A stretch of DNA of 64,000 nucleotides from Brachypodium distachyon. Its lineage: Eukaryota; Streptophyta; Magnoliopsida; Poales; Poaceae. The DNA is taken from NCBI RefSeq assembly GCF_000005505.3, contig NC_016135.3, positions 27,924,758 through 27,988,757 of the forward strand, given 5' to 3'. The notes beneath the pieces were generated by a model that had not been told where the DNA came from, ran no database searches, and worked only from the letters and a program-made list of their open reading frames with translations. A program made the translations under genes and the position numbers. Shown one piece after another: positions 39,232 to 49,398 of this stretch. How positions within the stretch are numbered: position 1 is the stretch's first letter; every line of letters starts with the position of its first letter.

Positions 39232-39729
39232 TACTTTTTATGGCATGAAACACATTACGTTGTTCAAATCGATGACCTAGGTATGCATGCGCGCCTTAGA
39301 AACTGAAAGGAGGGAGCAGCTGATAGCAAATTTAACCCTATTACAGTTCGAAGTAATCTTCTGATGCACAGAACTAATGTATCAAGTTACCATGAAAATA
39401 TGGTGGACACACATAAAAAACAAGCAGCCAGTTATGAGTTTAAACGCACAGAAATTTTGATCCAACAAATATGACATTTTATCATCTTAACAAAGAAAAT
39501 GTCTACAGTATCTTAATGTCTGCAACAAAGAACCGACAGATTGTTTCATATTCAACAGGTACAACTGGAAGTATTTCATCAAACTAATAAAGAAAGTACA
39601 ATGTAAATGAAATGTATGGGAGAGATATCAACTCCCCTTCATGCGGGTAGATAGATGTCCCAGATCAATGAAAAATCTTAAGGTGAGCGTATGGTCACGC
39701 ACCGATCCGGGATATGTCTCTCATCAGCC

Positions 39730-40950
39730 TCAAGGCATTGCTGTGAACCCACCATCAAACACGAAGCCGCGATACACACCGTCACCGTATCCAGGAACAC
39801 CATCCACCCAGTCCCACTTGCCACCGGTGCTCCCGACTTCGTCCTCCTCCCACATTGCAAGCTTCCCGCGAACACGCTTCCCAGCAAACCACACCTTCCC
39901 ATCGCCCCCGAACACCTTAACCTTATTGTTGCCGCCAGTAGGCGGGGTGGGCATAGCGCTTCCCTGCGCAGCAGCCTCACACAGGCCAGTGAAGCAACGA
40001 TACATATTGGGCGGCATGCGTCCAGCTTCGTCCCACTCCATGGTGGCCAGATCCAGCCGGAGGATGAGCACCGTGGAACAAGGCGCATCTATGGCGAACG
40101 AGGACCTGAGACCACCAATCATAAGGACGCGGCGGCCGCCAGCGCCAGCCAGCAGGCGCGGGCGCTTGAGGATCTCGAAGACGTCACCCCACACCACGCG
40201 CTCGACTGGCGCCCAGCCGCCGGTGAGCTTGGCGAGCGGGCAGGAGAAGAGCTTCCACTGGCTGCGCCACGGGGTGCCGACGTCGCAAAGCGCGAAGACG
40301 GCGGCAGCGCCGGCGGCCAGTATGGGGCTCCGCGGCTTGGAGGGGAGCGAGAGCGGGTGCTTCATCCACTTGCCAGATCCGGACGGGGTGTAGGAGAGCG
40401 CGGCGAGCTCGGTGAGGACGAGCACCATGCCGCCGGGGCCCGCGAGGACGGTGCCGTGGCGCGCCCAGGCGGATCCGAGCGGGGGCAGGAGGCGGTAGGT
40501 GCCAGCGAAAGGGTTGCAAACAGCGAGAGCCTTGGCCGGGTGCGCGGTGGAGGACGAGGAGGAGGAGGGGAGGGTGGGAGGCGCAGGGGCGGCGGTCTCG
40601 ATCCAGAGGTAGAGGAGGGAGGAGGAAGATGCGACTGGGGAGAAGGACTGGTGCGGGAGGAAGGAGGTGAAGGGGAGGCGTAGCCAGCGGCGGCGCTCCG
40701 GGTCGAAGGCGTGGAGGCATCCCCCGCCCTCGGGGCGCGGGTGGCGGAGCAGCAGTAGACGGAGCGCGGGGAGCAGGGCCAGGAACGGCGAGGAGAGGGT
40801 CTCGTGGAAGAGGCGCGAGACCGGGCGGCACACCACGGCGTCCCGCAGCGGGAGGCGCAGCAGCACGTTGTGGAGCGCGTCTGGCGGCAGGTGGTGGATC
40901 GGCGCCGCCGGGGCCGACTCCTCGTCGGCGGTGCCGCCGCCGGCGGCCAT
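39730..40950 (-). CDS. F-box protein with a kelch/galactose-oxidase-like C-terminus
   Basis: A single exon encodes 406 aa from the ATG at 40948-40950. The F-box is at residues ~18-60 (HHLPPDALHNVLLRLPLRD, AVVCRPVSRLFHETLSSPF). The rest has repeated hydrophobic blade-like units (LAVCNPFAGTYRLLPPLGSA, GGMVLVLTELAALSYTPSGS, KVKVFGGDGKVWFAGKRVRG) that suggest a beta-propeller of the F-box/kelch class. Such proteins recruit substrates to an SCF ubiquitin ligase through SKP1. The frame stays open 49 codons upstream to an ATG at 41095-41097, but the segment added there (Ser/Pro-rich) does not look like protein sequence of the family, and the internal ATG follows the usual MAAGGG pattern. Substrate unknown. 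Confidence 0.85.
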   Translation of the reverse strand: MAAGGGTADEESAPAAPIHHLPPDALHNVLLRLPLRDAVVCRPVSRLFHETLSSPFLALLPALRLLLLRHPRPEGGGCLHAFDPERRRWLRLPFTSFLPHQSFSPVASSSSLLYLWIETAAPAPPTLPSSSSSSTAHPAKALAVCNPFAGTYRLLPPLGSAWARHGTVLAGPGGMVLVLTELAALSYTPSGSGKWMKHPLSLPSKPRSPILAAGAAAVFALCDVGTPWRSQWKLFSCPLAKLTGGWAPVERVVWGDVFEILKRPRLLAGAGGRRVLMIGGLRSSFAIDAPCSTVLILRLDLATMEWDEAGRMPPNMYRCFTGLCEAAAQGSAMPTPPTGGNNKVKVFGGDGKVWFAGKRVRGKLAMWEEDEVGSTGGKWDWVDGVPGYGDGVYRGFVFDGGFTAMP

Positions 40951-41875
40951 GGGGATAAGGGGAACGAACGAGCCCAAACTGATGCGGCGGGGGGAAGGAA
41001 GAGGAAGTGGAGAAGAAGAAGATGAGGAGTGGTATTGGAATGGAAAACAGCAGGCGGCCAGGGGCGTTCTCGTCATTTCGCGTCTCAGCCGGCCCACAGA
41101 GTGGAGTACAGTACTCCTCCGATAAAAAATACTACAATACCGCGTGCTCTCTCAGCTACTCCGCCGTAGATCGACCCGCTGCTCGTTGTGAGTCTATGTC
41201 TGTGGGTCCAGACTGCCGTCCGCTTCTGAGTCTGGTCCAGTGTCAGTGAGATAGGTGGTAGAGGCAGTGGTACTTGATGTGGGTATGTCGAGGAGCGGGC
41301 CGCTTCCGGGTGAGCCGTTGCGGCTACGTGGGCCTCTCTCGACGGCAGACAATGACACGTTGGTCCATCCCCTTGTGGGGCACCCACATCATCGGCAGGG
41401 GTAGGTGAGTGGCGGGGGAACTGACCTGTAAAATGCTAAAGCCACGCGGCGGGGAAAGGCAGGCCTGCGGTGATGCACTTTGCCTGATGCGTGGGGCAAG
41501 AATATCGGTGACCCCACATGTCTGTTCAGATAGGTATCTTAAGAAAAAAAAAACTAGGGTCTGTTTTCTCCGCGACGGCCCCGGTGGGCCCGTCGTATGT
41601 GGCAAAAAGTGGCCCTGTGAGTTTGCTGGACCCGATTTTTTGGGCCTTGCGGCTAACATTTTGGACTCATAAGTTCTCTCTTGACAGAAACTGTTGATAG
41701 TTATCTAGCCACTTGCCAGCAACTCATTTTCGCAACTATATTTTCAACTATCAGCAGCAGTGCCAAAAAGACATGAACCATATTTTTCACTCTTATAGCT
41801 CACCCCATAGTCCTTATCAACTATCAGTCCTCAAATGGAAGCAAGTGAAGTGCTCTCAACTCTATTCATGGCAAC

Positions 41876-42866
41876 TTAGCCACATGGCAGCAATTTGTTT
41901 TCAGAACCATCCGACACTTCCATGTTTCCCTTGAGTCTAAGCAACTCGCCACGACAGTCATCTATCTGAGTGTGGCATTCATCGTCTGCAGAGAACACAT
42001 GAACCATATTTTTAATCTCAATCCAACTCAGACCAGGCTCTTTTCCAATCATCATCCCTCTGATCCTTTTTCTAATTTCAGCTATAGCATCCCATTTGCC
42101 TGCAGAAGCATAAAGGTTTGAAAGCAATATATGTGTTGACAGATCATCTGGGTCCAGCTCCAGTGCCTGTTCAGTAGCATGAACACCAATGGACAAATCT
42201 TTTAATGCTACACAGGAACTTAGCAGAATTCTCCATAGCTCAGGACATTTCTTGGCGAATGGAGATTTCCTCAGTAAATCAACTGCTTCCTCCAATAAAC
42301 CCGCCCTACCCAACAAACTCACCATGCTAGTATAGTGCTTGAACCCTGGCATAATACCATCAGTCATCATACAAAACCAATAAAACTTTCCTTTCTCAAC
42401 TAGTCCACAGTGGCTGCATGCAGAAAGAAGGGAGATGTAGGTTACATGGCCAGGTTGCAGCTCATCACGAATCATCTCACCAAATAATTTAAATGCCATT
42501 TCTGAATTGCATAATTACCATACCCCCCTATCATCGAATTCCAGCACTTCAAATCTCGCTTTCGTATGGTGCAGAACACCAAATCGGCACATTGGAGAGC
42601 ACCATTTTTCGCATACATGTCGAGCAGGCTTCCGGAGGAACATATATTCCCTTCATAACCACTTTTTACCACTTGAGCATGGAGCATCTCTCCTTGTTTA
42701 AGACCTGCAAGCTCTGCCGTGGAATTCAAAGCACTGCTCAGAGAGAAGCTGTCAACCTTGTACCCTTCCTGAAGCATGCTAACGAAGTACTTCAAGGCCA
42801 ATTCACACTCGCCCAACAAAGAGTGGCCTGCAACCATCTCGGTCCACACAATCACATCTAGCTGTT
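41876..42866 (-). pseudogene. PPR (PLS-E class) C-terminal fragment with frameshift
   Basis: Two overlapping frames together encode the last ~330 residues of a PLS-type PPR protein: DVIVWTEMVAGHSLLGECEL to KCWNSMIGGYGNY in one, and MAFKLFGEMIRDELQPGHV to the E-type tail (LSTHILLSNLYASAGKWDAI, GLSWIEIKNMVHVFSADDEC) in the other. The break is near 42500, where TATGCAATTC lacks one G relative to the reading that would continue GGYGNYGNSEMAFKLF. The N-terminal motifs and any start codon are missing upstream of 42866, where the sequence changes to unrelated repeats. It is most simply a truncated, frameshifted gene copy; a sequencing error could explain the shift but not the missing half. Confidence 0.85.
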
Positions 42867-42904
42867 AATCTCATCGACTTGTTAATTAGGTCTATCTTTA
42901 CTAG

Positions 42905-43060
42905 CTATAGCTAGTACTGGAAACAAGATCAAGATTACTTACCCAAACTAGTTTTGGTTGCCTTTAATTTCCTGGTCGATTTACAAAACAAAGTCACAGT
43001 GGAGGCCTTGCACGTACGAACATTATTTGAGGATAACTTGCTCATCGATCGATATCCCTC
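42905..43060 (+). repeat. Fragment related to the local three-exon gene family
   Basis: CAAGATTACTTACCCAAA and the downstream AAGTCACAGTGGAGGC ... TTGCTCATCGATCGATATCC match the intron-like sequence after exon 1 in copies at 46463-46526, 47450-47575 and 48508-48640. No exon is visible here. The strand given follows the complete gene at 48290. Confidence 0.6.
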
Positions 43061-43076
43061 TAGCAAAGGCGTCGTA

Positions 43077-43797
43077 TCGTGTGAATCCACGCAGTCTGGT
43101 GCATCCCTGCATCCAACGCGTTCCAGCCGTTCGATCTACGTCCAATGCCTCCAATGTAAAGCACGGAATTTTTGCAAAAACCTGCCCGCAGCCTCCATTA
43201 GTCAGGTCTCTATTTTTGCCAAAGAGTGAAATACACCGCAAGTCCATAAACTTGCCAATGAACACTTTAATCCACGAATTCAGAAAATGCACACTTAAAT
43301 CCCTAAACTGAGACTACTGTGTCACTTTATTTCAAAATGGTTCGGCGAGGGTTAAACACGCCACGTGGCCGCCACGTCGACTTCGGCCAGGACCACAGGC
43401 TGATACTTGATTTTCTCAGGATTTATTTTTGCAAAATCACCATGCTCGAACCGCCCGCAAGGGGCAAGACCTTCGTGCCCAGACGGGGATCCTGGCCCTC
43501 GAGAACCACGTCGTTGCCGCCGCCGCGTCGCCTAAGGTTGTTATCAAGCCCACAACCTAAGGGGTTGCCGAAGCCGACGTAGCGGCCACATGGCGTGTTT
43601 AAGCCTCGCCGAACCATTTTTGGACTAAAGTGATACGCTAGTCCCAGTTTAGGGGTTTAAGTGTGCGCTTTTCGAGTTAATGGACTAATGTGTTCATTTT
43701 TGCCGAGTTTATGGACTAGTGGTGTATTTCACTCTTTGCCAAAAAAAAAACCAGGCAACACGTCCTTCTCTCCCTCAGTCCCTCCACGATTCCACAT
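43077..43797 (+). repeat. Left arm of an inverted duplication, interrupted by a MULE-type MITE
   Basis: 43077-43223 plus 43741-43797 is the reverse complement of 45332-45540. Shared blocks include GTGAATCCACGCAG/GTGAATCCACACGG, CCTCCAATGTAAAGCACGGA and TCTCCCTCAGTCCCTCCACG. The arms enclose about 1.5 kb that contains the solo LTR. Confidence 0.8.
43224..43734. mobile_element. Mutator-type MITE with long TIRs and 9-bp target duplication
   Basis: The element begins GAGTGAAATACACC and ends with GGTGTATTTCACTC; the inverted similarity continues for ~165 bp on each side, with a short unique centre. The 9-bp TTTGCCAAA is present on both flanks (43215-43223 and 43735-43743). The other arm of the inverted duplication (45332-45540) has the same flanking sequence with a single TTTGCCAAA and no insert, serving as an empty site. 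Long TIRs with a 9-bp duplication are typical of Mutator-like elements. No transposase is encoded. Confidence 0.9.
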
Positions 43798-43867
43798 CCT
43801 CAGCGCCAACATCCGTTTAGGGCTGGCCGTCGTGCAGATCGATCAGCATGACGATCACCACGATTAC

Positions 43868-44709
43868 TGTCGCACCAGTGGCCCTCGGGGCCCCACGGAT
43901 GTGTGACGCGTGGGTCGCGATGGAGGTTCTCGGGAAGGTGAGGTAACCGGACGCACGTGCCCCGGGAGCTACACCGGCATGGAGGGATTGTCCTTCCCGG
44001 CAAGCAGAACCGGCCCCGGCAGCCTAGGGGTCACCCGGCAACCTCCCGCCTAGCCTGACAGGTGGGGGGAGGCGGAGAACAGTGATAGCAGGCGCATTTA
44101 ATGCACCGACAGGTTTGGGGCTTTCTACCCTTGACTTCTTTGGCAAGCCTACCGGGGTGGCTTGCGACACGTGACACCGCATGTAACAGTGCTCTCCTTA
44201 CTGCATGAAGCACAGCGTGGCACGGACAGGGAACCCTTGTCTTTTCTGTCTCGACACGTGCACGGCCGCATGTCCTCTGGTAAAACCTAGTTCGCACTGG
44301 CACCTGTGGTATCTCCTTGTGTATAAAAGGAGAGCCAATACCACAGGTCAAGGGGTTCGGCTTTTACAAGGTTAGGTTGGACTCTGGATCAGTTCAGATG
44401 ACTATTAGCTCTAGCTTTCCCTCTCGACGGGAAGGCCGGTTGATCTTAGACTAGGGAGAGCACTAAGAGAGGGCAGCTTGGTGAGAAGCCAAGTGACTTG
44501 TAAGAATCACCATTTTCATTGGAATATATACACAGAAGCAGGACGTAGGGTTTTACACCTCACGGTGGCCCGAACCTGGGTAAAATCTGGTTGCATAAGC
44601 TACGTTACTTCGTCACGTCGGCGACCGCCGGAGGCGATCCTCAGTGCCCTCCACCGAACCAAAAAGGGGGTGCACAGCATCCCCCGTGCCGGGGACTCGG
44701 GCCTCGACA
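43868..44709 (+). mobile_element. Solo LTR (gypsy-like) with 5-bp target duplication
   Basis: The 842-bp segment starts TGTCGCACC and ends CCTCGACA, the TGTC...GACA termini of a plant LTR. ATTAC occurs directly on both sides (43863-43867 and 44710-44714). A TATA-like TGTATAAAAGGAG at ~44321 marks the expected U3/R boundary for the plus orientation. There is no primer-binding site or internal domain next to it, so it most likely remains from recombination between two LTRs. Confidence 0.85.
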
Positions 44710-44714
44710 ATTAC

Positions 44715-45331
44715 CGACGGCGAACTTGCTTGTACAGCGACCGAGGGAACCAGCTTGACCTCCTCCCCTCCGAGATCACCATGCAGCGATGTTGAGACTC
44801 ATGGTCTTTTCCCTGATCCATTTCTCCAAAGCCCTCCTAGTGCAGAACATGGCTTCACTTGCAAGCACTAACTAGCATGTATCATAGCAGCACATCAGTT
44901 TGAAACTGTAGTCGGCAACAGGCTGAAACTAACACAGAAGAAGAACAAGGCTGAAACAAAATTCCCATTCACCAACTACTTGCAATTTCCATTCATCGAT
45001 GACATGTTATTAACAAGGGAAGCTATATCTGGGTACTCACAGAGAAGAAGAAGAATTGAAATCAACAAGACCTAGCTGTGTTAAACAAGAACAGAAAAAA
45101 AATAAGGATTGGCTTGTCGTCACCGCCATAGCATGGGAGAGAGAGATCGCCGGCGTCGTCGGGGGGACTCTTTGGATGGGGTCTTCCGCCTCGACATCCC
45201 CAGATCCATGCCTCAGGCGCAGTGGTTATCTCCGGTGATGGCCGTCGGCATGGGAATCGTCGGAGCTGTAGCATTTTTTTTGAAGGAATCGTCGGAGCTG
45301 TAGCAATCATGGATGGAGGGATTGGGGGAGA
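44715..45331. other. Stretch between solo LTR and right inverted arm
   Basis: No gene supported. ATCGTCGGAGCTGTAGCA occurs twice 32 bp apart (45256 and 45288), a short direct duplication. Confidence 0.45.
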
Positions 45332-45540
45332 ATTGGAATCGTGGAGGGACTGAGGGAGAGAAGCACATGTTGCCTGTGGGGGGATTTTGGCAAAAATAGA
45401 GACCTGACTAATGGAAGCTGCGGGCAGGTTTTTGCAAAAATTCCGTGCTTTACATTGGAGGCATTGGATGTAGATTGAACGGCTGGAATACGTTGGATGC
45501 AGGGATACACTGGGCCGTGTGGATTCACACGATACGAGCC
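45332..45540 (-). repeat. Right arm of the inverted duplication (uninterrupted)
   Basis: This is the reverse complement of 43077-43223 joined to 43741-43797 and preserves the ancestral, insertion-free arrangement at the TTTGCCAAA site. Confidence 0.8.
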
Positions 45541-45879
45541 GGCCTGGGCATATGGTGCATCAATCGGTTAACGGGCCGGCCTGATCCTTTTTCACTTTCG
45601 CAGCATATTGGCGGAGCTCTCAATCTATTGACTTCCTTTGATACTATGATGTGGTGCCGTTCACCTGGTCGTTTGGGCCCGGTTCCTATCTCGCTGGTGC
45701 GTGGGCTCGGATATGTGTTGGTTCGGTTCGATGCCTGTGGGTCCGGCCTGAAGATTTAGCTCCCGGGTTGACCCCTCCTGGCTGGGCAAGAAGTCAGGCC
45801 GGGCGGGCATATTTTTGTTTGGCGTGGCCACAAAAAATTCTCTCGAGTTGGCTAAAAGGAATTGCATGCCCAATTGTTG

Positions 45880-46045
45880 CGTATTCAAAATTTGGAGGCC
45901 TCCTATTTGGCATTCGGCAAAGGCTTTGGAATGAAAGCTCCGCCCAAGATGGCAAGGAGGAAGCTTCGAGTGTGAAGACCGAAGAAGGTTGGTTGAATAT
46001 AACGAACTTATCTGACGGAGAATCAAAGATGGCCCATATCAATTA
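45880..46045 (+). pseudogene. Family copy A: exon-3-like remnant of the three-exon gene
   Basis: The frame reads LLFGIRQRLWNESSAQDGKEEASSVKTEEG and ends at TAG 46043-46045. It matches the end of exon 3 of the complete copy at 49224-49398 (ILLFGAWLSWNEESSAEDGK EEALGVKN). I find no exon 1 or 2 upstream. It is a truncated tandem copy or a gene whose 5' half was replaced. Confidence 0.7.
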
Positions 46046-46169
46046 GCTTGTTAATTTTGTACCTATCTTGTGCAAAGTAGCCCAATAGTTTTGCAAGTTG
46101 GGCTGGGCCCTAACCTAAACCTAAGGAAGGAAGGATAGATCGCGGCCCACACGAGCCCCCACCTCTCTC

Positions 46170-46178
46170 TATATATAC
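46170..46178 (+). promoter_or_regulatory. TATA box before family copy B
   Basis: TATATATAC follows a CT-rich stretch and lies 66 bp before the ATG of copy B, a normal core-promoter layout. Confidence 0.5.
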
Positions 46179-46235
46179 ATCTCGTCTCGTGTTAAATTGC
46201 AGTCCACAGAAATTTCTCATTTTCCCTGGCGATTG

Positions 46236-46340
46236 ATGGCGGCTCTTCTTGGGAGGAGGCTCCGTGGCTCCGCGCTCCAGCCAACGCCTGTTGGCCTGCA
46301 CTTCTTGCCGAGGCTCAGCCACGCCCACGCCCACGCCCAG
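46236..46340 (+). CDS. Family copy B: first exon only (organelle-targeting-like)
   Basis: The exon encodes MAALLGRRLRGSALQPTPVG and 15 more residues, ending at CAG/GTATCA in phase 0. It matches exon 1 of the complete copy (MAALVGRRLGGSVLQPTQAT). The Arg-rich, acid-free sequence resembles a mitochondrial presequence. The next kilobase holds two MITEs and no exon 2 or 3. Because the phase agrees with the exon 2 acceptor at 48972, it could act as an alternative first exon for the downstream gene. Otherwise it is a truncated copy. Confidence 0.55.
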
Positions 46341-46632
46341 GTATCACCAATCCAATTGGCATCTCAATTTTACCCTATCTTAATTTCCGTTTGAAACAAC
46401 AAGCTGCATTTGTTAGTTTGATCGACTGATCTTAGTTAGGTCTCGATCTCTTTTCTGTTGGATCAAGATTACTTGCCCAAAGTGTATATACATATAGCAG
46501 TATTGATCGAGCGGCCTAGTTACCCTTTTTTTTTCTCCGACAGATTGGCTCTTAATTTTTATTTTATTTTTTGCGGGAAAGATTGGCTCTTAATTTAAAG
46601 GCATTCAGCACGTAACGATCCGATGGATTGTA

Positions 46633-46766
46633 AGAGCATCTCTAGCAGCTACCGATCTGGGGCGTCTGAATTGAACGAGTTCGGTATCTGCTCGGACCAT
46701 TTTTTAGGCCCAACACCGAAAACGGAGTTCGGGCCGGCCCAGTTCAGTAGCTGCTAGAGATGCTCT
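46633..46766. mobile_element. MITE with 20-bp terminal inverted repeats
   Basis: AGAGCATCTCTAGCAGCTAC at the left is repeated as the exact inverse GTAGCTGCTAGAGATGCTCT at the right (134 bp in all). No clear target duplication is visible. The termini resemble those of the next element. Confidence 0.75.
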
Positions 46767-46797
46767 ATGTTGGACTGGCTGGATCCTAATAACCTAA

Positions 46798-47215
46798 GAG
46801 CATCTCCAATGGGCTATCTCAAAGCTATCCCAAATGTTTTATTTGGAGCATATGGACATTTTGCCCCCAAAATCATCTCCCAATGGCATCCCCTAAACGG
46901 ACAAAATGTCATGTTTGTCCGGACACATCCTCCAAACTTGCCCCAAATTTGGGGGAGGTTTGGGGTGTCCGGACAATGTCTGGTGCTCTCTTTGTCCGCC
47001 CCAACCCCACAACAAGAGATGGGAAAAGGAGAGAAAAAAGTGAAAAGGTGAAGAGAAAGAATAAAAAGAAGGAAAAGCTAATTTGGGATAGAAATTTGGG
47101 GGATGTGGTTGAGTGATGAGGGTGGACATGAGGAGGACATATGTCCATTTGCTCTTCCAAATAACCAAAATAGAGATTTTTTGATAAAATTTAGAAGATC
47201 CCATTGGAAATGCTC
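46798..47215. mobile_element. hAT-type MITE with 8-bp target duplication
   Basis: GAGCATCTCCAATGGG and the inverted CCCATTGGAAATGCTC bound 418 bp. TAACCTAA is present on both sides (46790-46797 and 47216-47223), an 8-bp duplication as made by hAT transposases. The interior has no coding capacity. Confidence 0.8.
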
Positions 47216-47382
47216 TAACCTAAGAAAGGAAGAATATATTAGACCACGACCCTAATAGCCTAATGACCTAACCTAAGGATGAAGAATAGATTAATCGGCT
47301 CGGCGGCGGAAGGAAGAAGAACAACACCTGGTAGAAATCCAATCCGCCCACCGAAATTTCCCTTCTCATACTTTGACGATCC

Positions 47383-47460
47383 ATGGCGGCTCTTCTTCGC
47401 CTCTTCTTGCCGAATATTGCAATCCAGCCCAGATCAATATTACTTACTCAGATTAAGTAG
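47383..47460 (+). pseudogene. Family copy C: degenerate first exon
   Basis: The sequence starts like copy B (MAALL) but lacks the middle of the exon and soon reaches a stop (26 codons). Downstream 47461-47580 matches the intron-like family sequence also present at 42945. It is best read as a deleted tandem copy. Confidence 0.6.
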
Positions 47461-47670
47461 TTAATTACCTTTAATTCCGTGGTTGATTTAAAAAAACAAG
47501 TCACAGTGGAGGCATTCCCTTGTATAAACATTATCTGAGGATAGCTTGCTCATCGATCGATATCCCTCTAGCAAATAGCAACACGTCGAACCATGCATGC
47601 ATGCATCTCCCCTATTAGTTTCCTTGCTGCACTTCATATCATAGTGACATAGTACGAAATAATCTACTTA

Positions 47671-47749
47671 CTCCGTCCAACAAAAAATGTCTGTATAGAT
47701 GCATTTAAATTTGATCAAAGTTGAGACATCTTTTGTTGAACGGAAGGAG
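47671..47749. mobile_element. Short Stowaway-type MITE
   Basis: CTCCGTCCAACAAAAAATGT at the left and ATCTTTTGTTGAACGGAAGG AG at the right form terminal repeats around 79 bp, flanked by TA (47669-47670 and 47750-47751). It lies ~540 bp before the complete family gene's coding start, within its likely promoter. Confidence 0.8.
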
Positions 47750-48289
47750 TATTCAACTTGCACGAAAAAGAATTTGAACGACCAGGGATGTTAATCCTGG
47801 TCATAGAATATGTGAATCTCAATTGCTGCAGTGCATGCTGCCGGTAGGCGCTAGCGACGCCGATCTCGCCGCCAATCGCCAGACACGTGTGGTCGAGCAG
47901 GTAGGAAGGAATCGACCTCCATGTTCCAAACTCGGCCCATTGGCTGATTGGCCCAAAAAGGCCCAATAGCCAAAACCCAATTCGATCTTTTCTCTCTTCC
48001 TTTCCGTTCCTTTCCTTTCCTTTGGCCAGCCATCTCGATCTCTTTTGTTTGCACAGCACAGTCGAGTCGGCGGAGGCGCAAAGCCAGCGATCGAGTCGAG
48101 GAGAAACCAAAAAACACCCAGCCGCAAGGTAAGAATCCACCGAAATCTCTTTATTTTAACATGTTATAGCCTGCTCACTTCAATTCATAATAAGTGTCTT
48201 GAATTTAGCACAAACTTGTAAACTTGTATGATTTCTCGGCCCGTAGCGATCGATCGATCGATTATTGTTTGCAGGCGAGGCGACGATCG

Positions 48290-49398
48290 ATGGCAGCTCT
48301 TGTTGGGAGGAGGCTGGGTGGCTCCGTGCTTCAGCCAACGCAGGCGACAACTCGCCTCCTCTTCTTCCCCGGGCTCATCCACTCCCAGATCCACATAGTA
48401 CGTAGTATATATCACAGATCTCAATTGCCGGATGCTTATTCTTCCCGTGCAAATATCTCATGCAAATCAAGGATCTTGCTGCTCTTTCCCTACGTTTGAA
48501 ACAACAAGCTCAAGATTACTTAATTACCCAAAGTATATATACTTAGCAGTATTGAGCAGCCTAGCGTTCAGGCTATAATTTACAAAACAAATCACAGTCT
48601 AAATATTACCTGCTGAGGATAACTCGCTCATCCTTCCAGCAAATATTGACAACTCAGATGTTAAGTTTGCTGCTACCGTTGCGTCGATCCCCTCTTCATG
48701 CTACTACTTCCGATTCATAAAAAATGCCGTACACTTGATGCATAATTTGTACTAACTTAGTATAAAATGAGCGACATTTTTTGTGAATAATTTATTCAAT
48801 TTGCACGCCCGCCACTGTATTAGCACAACCAAACATGTCTGAAATCTTTCCTAGCTAGCTAGTCACATGCAGTATCTATGTATGCATGATTCTGTTAGAT
48901 CGATAACAGTCTTCTTCGTTTCATCGTTGCTAATTAAGAATATAATAATCTGGATCATTTTTCTTTGTTAGATGGATGATTCTCCAGCAAGCCAAATCCA
49001 GCAGAAGAAAGACGAGCTGTACGATTTGTTAGATAAGCAGAAGAGGCTTACCTGTCAGAATGGCCGGTTGATGCACAATCTTTCTGTGCAAATTAATCCA
49101 AGACCAGACGACCTTAGATGGTCGGTACAATTAAGTTGATGAGGCTCTCTAGCTAGATGTTAATTTCTTTCATTGGTTAATTAGTTTCCTCTTTGACATG
49201 AATCTTTATAATCCCATCTATAGGCATGGGTTCCGAATAAGGAAACGCTTGGACTATGTGGTGGATGCGGTCATGCATTCTACGATTTTCATCCTACTTT
49301 TTGGTGCTTGGCTTTCATGGAATGAAGAAAGCTCTGCTGAAGATGGGAAGGAGGAAGCTCTGGGTGTGAAGAACACGCAAGAACAAGGGCGTAGATAG
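48290..49398 (+). CDS. Unrecognised three-exon gene, complete family copy D
   Basis: Exons 48290-48397, 48972-49120 and 49224-49398 join to 143 aa. I do not recognise the product. Residues 1-36 (MAALVGRRLGGSVLQPTQAT...) are rich in Arg/Ala/Ser and look like a mitochondrial or plastid presequence. Residues ~38-86 are charged and helical (QQKKDELYDLLDKQKRLTCQ), possibly a coiled coil. Residues ~100-118 (STIFILLFGAWLSW) form one plausible membrane segment, and the tail is acidic then basic. A non-coding exon probably ends at 48128 (AAG/GTAAGA) with its intron ending at 48274. The exon 2 donor GTCGGT was chosen because it alone joins exon 3 in frame. Truncated relatives lie upstream at 45.9, 46.2 and 47.4 kb. 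Confidence 0.65.
48703..48797. mobile_element. Decayed MITE in intron 1 of family copy D
   Basis: TACTTCCGATTCATAAAAAATG at the left pairs imperfectly with CATTTTTTGTGAATAA at the right, in the manner of decayed Stowaway elements; borders are approximate. Confidence 0.4.

Noticed and set aside
39691..40683. 330-codon plus-strand frame
   Set aside because: Antisense to the F-box gene; the product is repetitive Gly/Arg/Glu and lacks domains.
41876..42866. Functional PPR gene using an intron to skip the frameshift
   Set aside because: No GT...AG pair near 42500 restores the conserved motif order, and the N-terminal half is missing.
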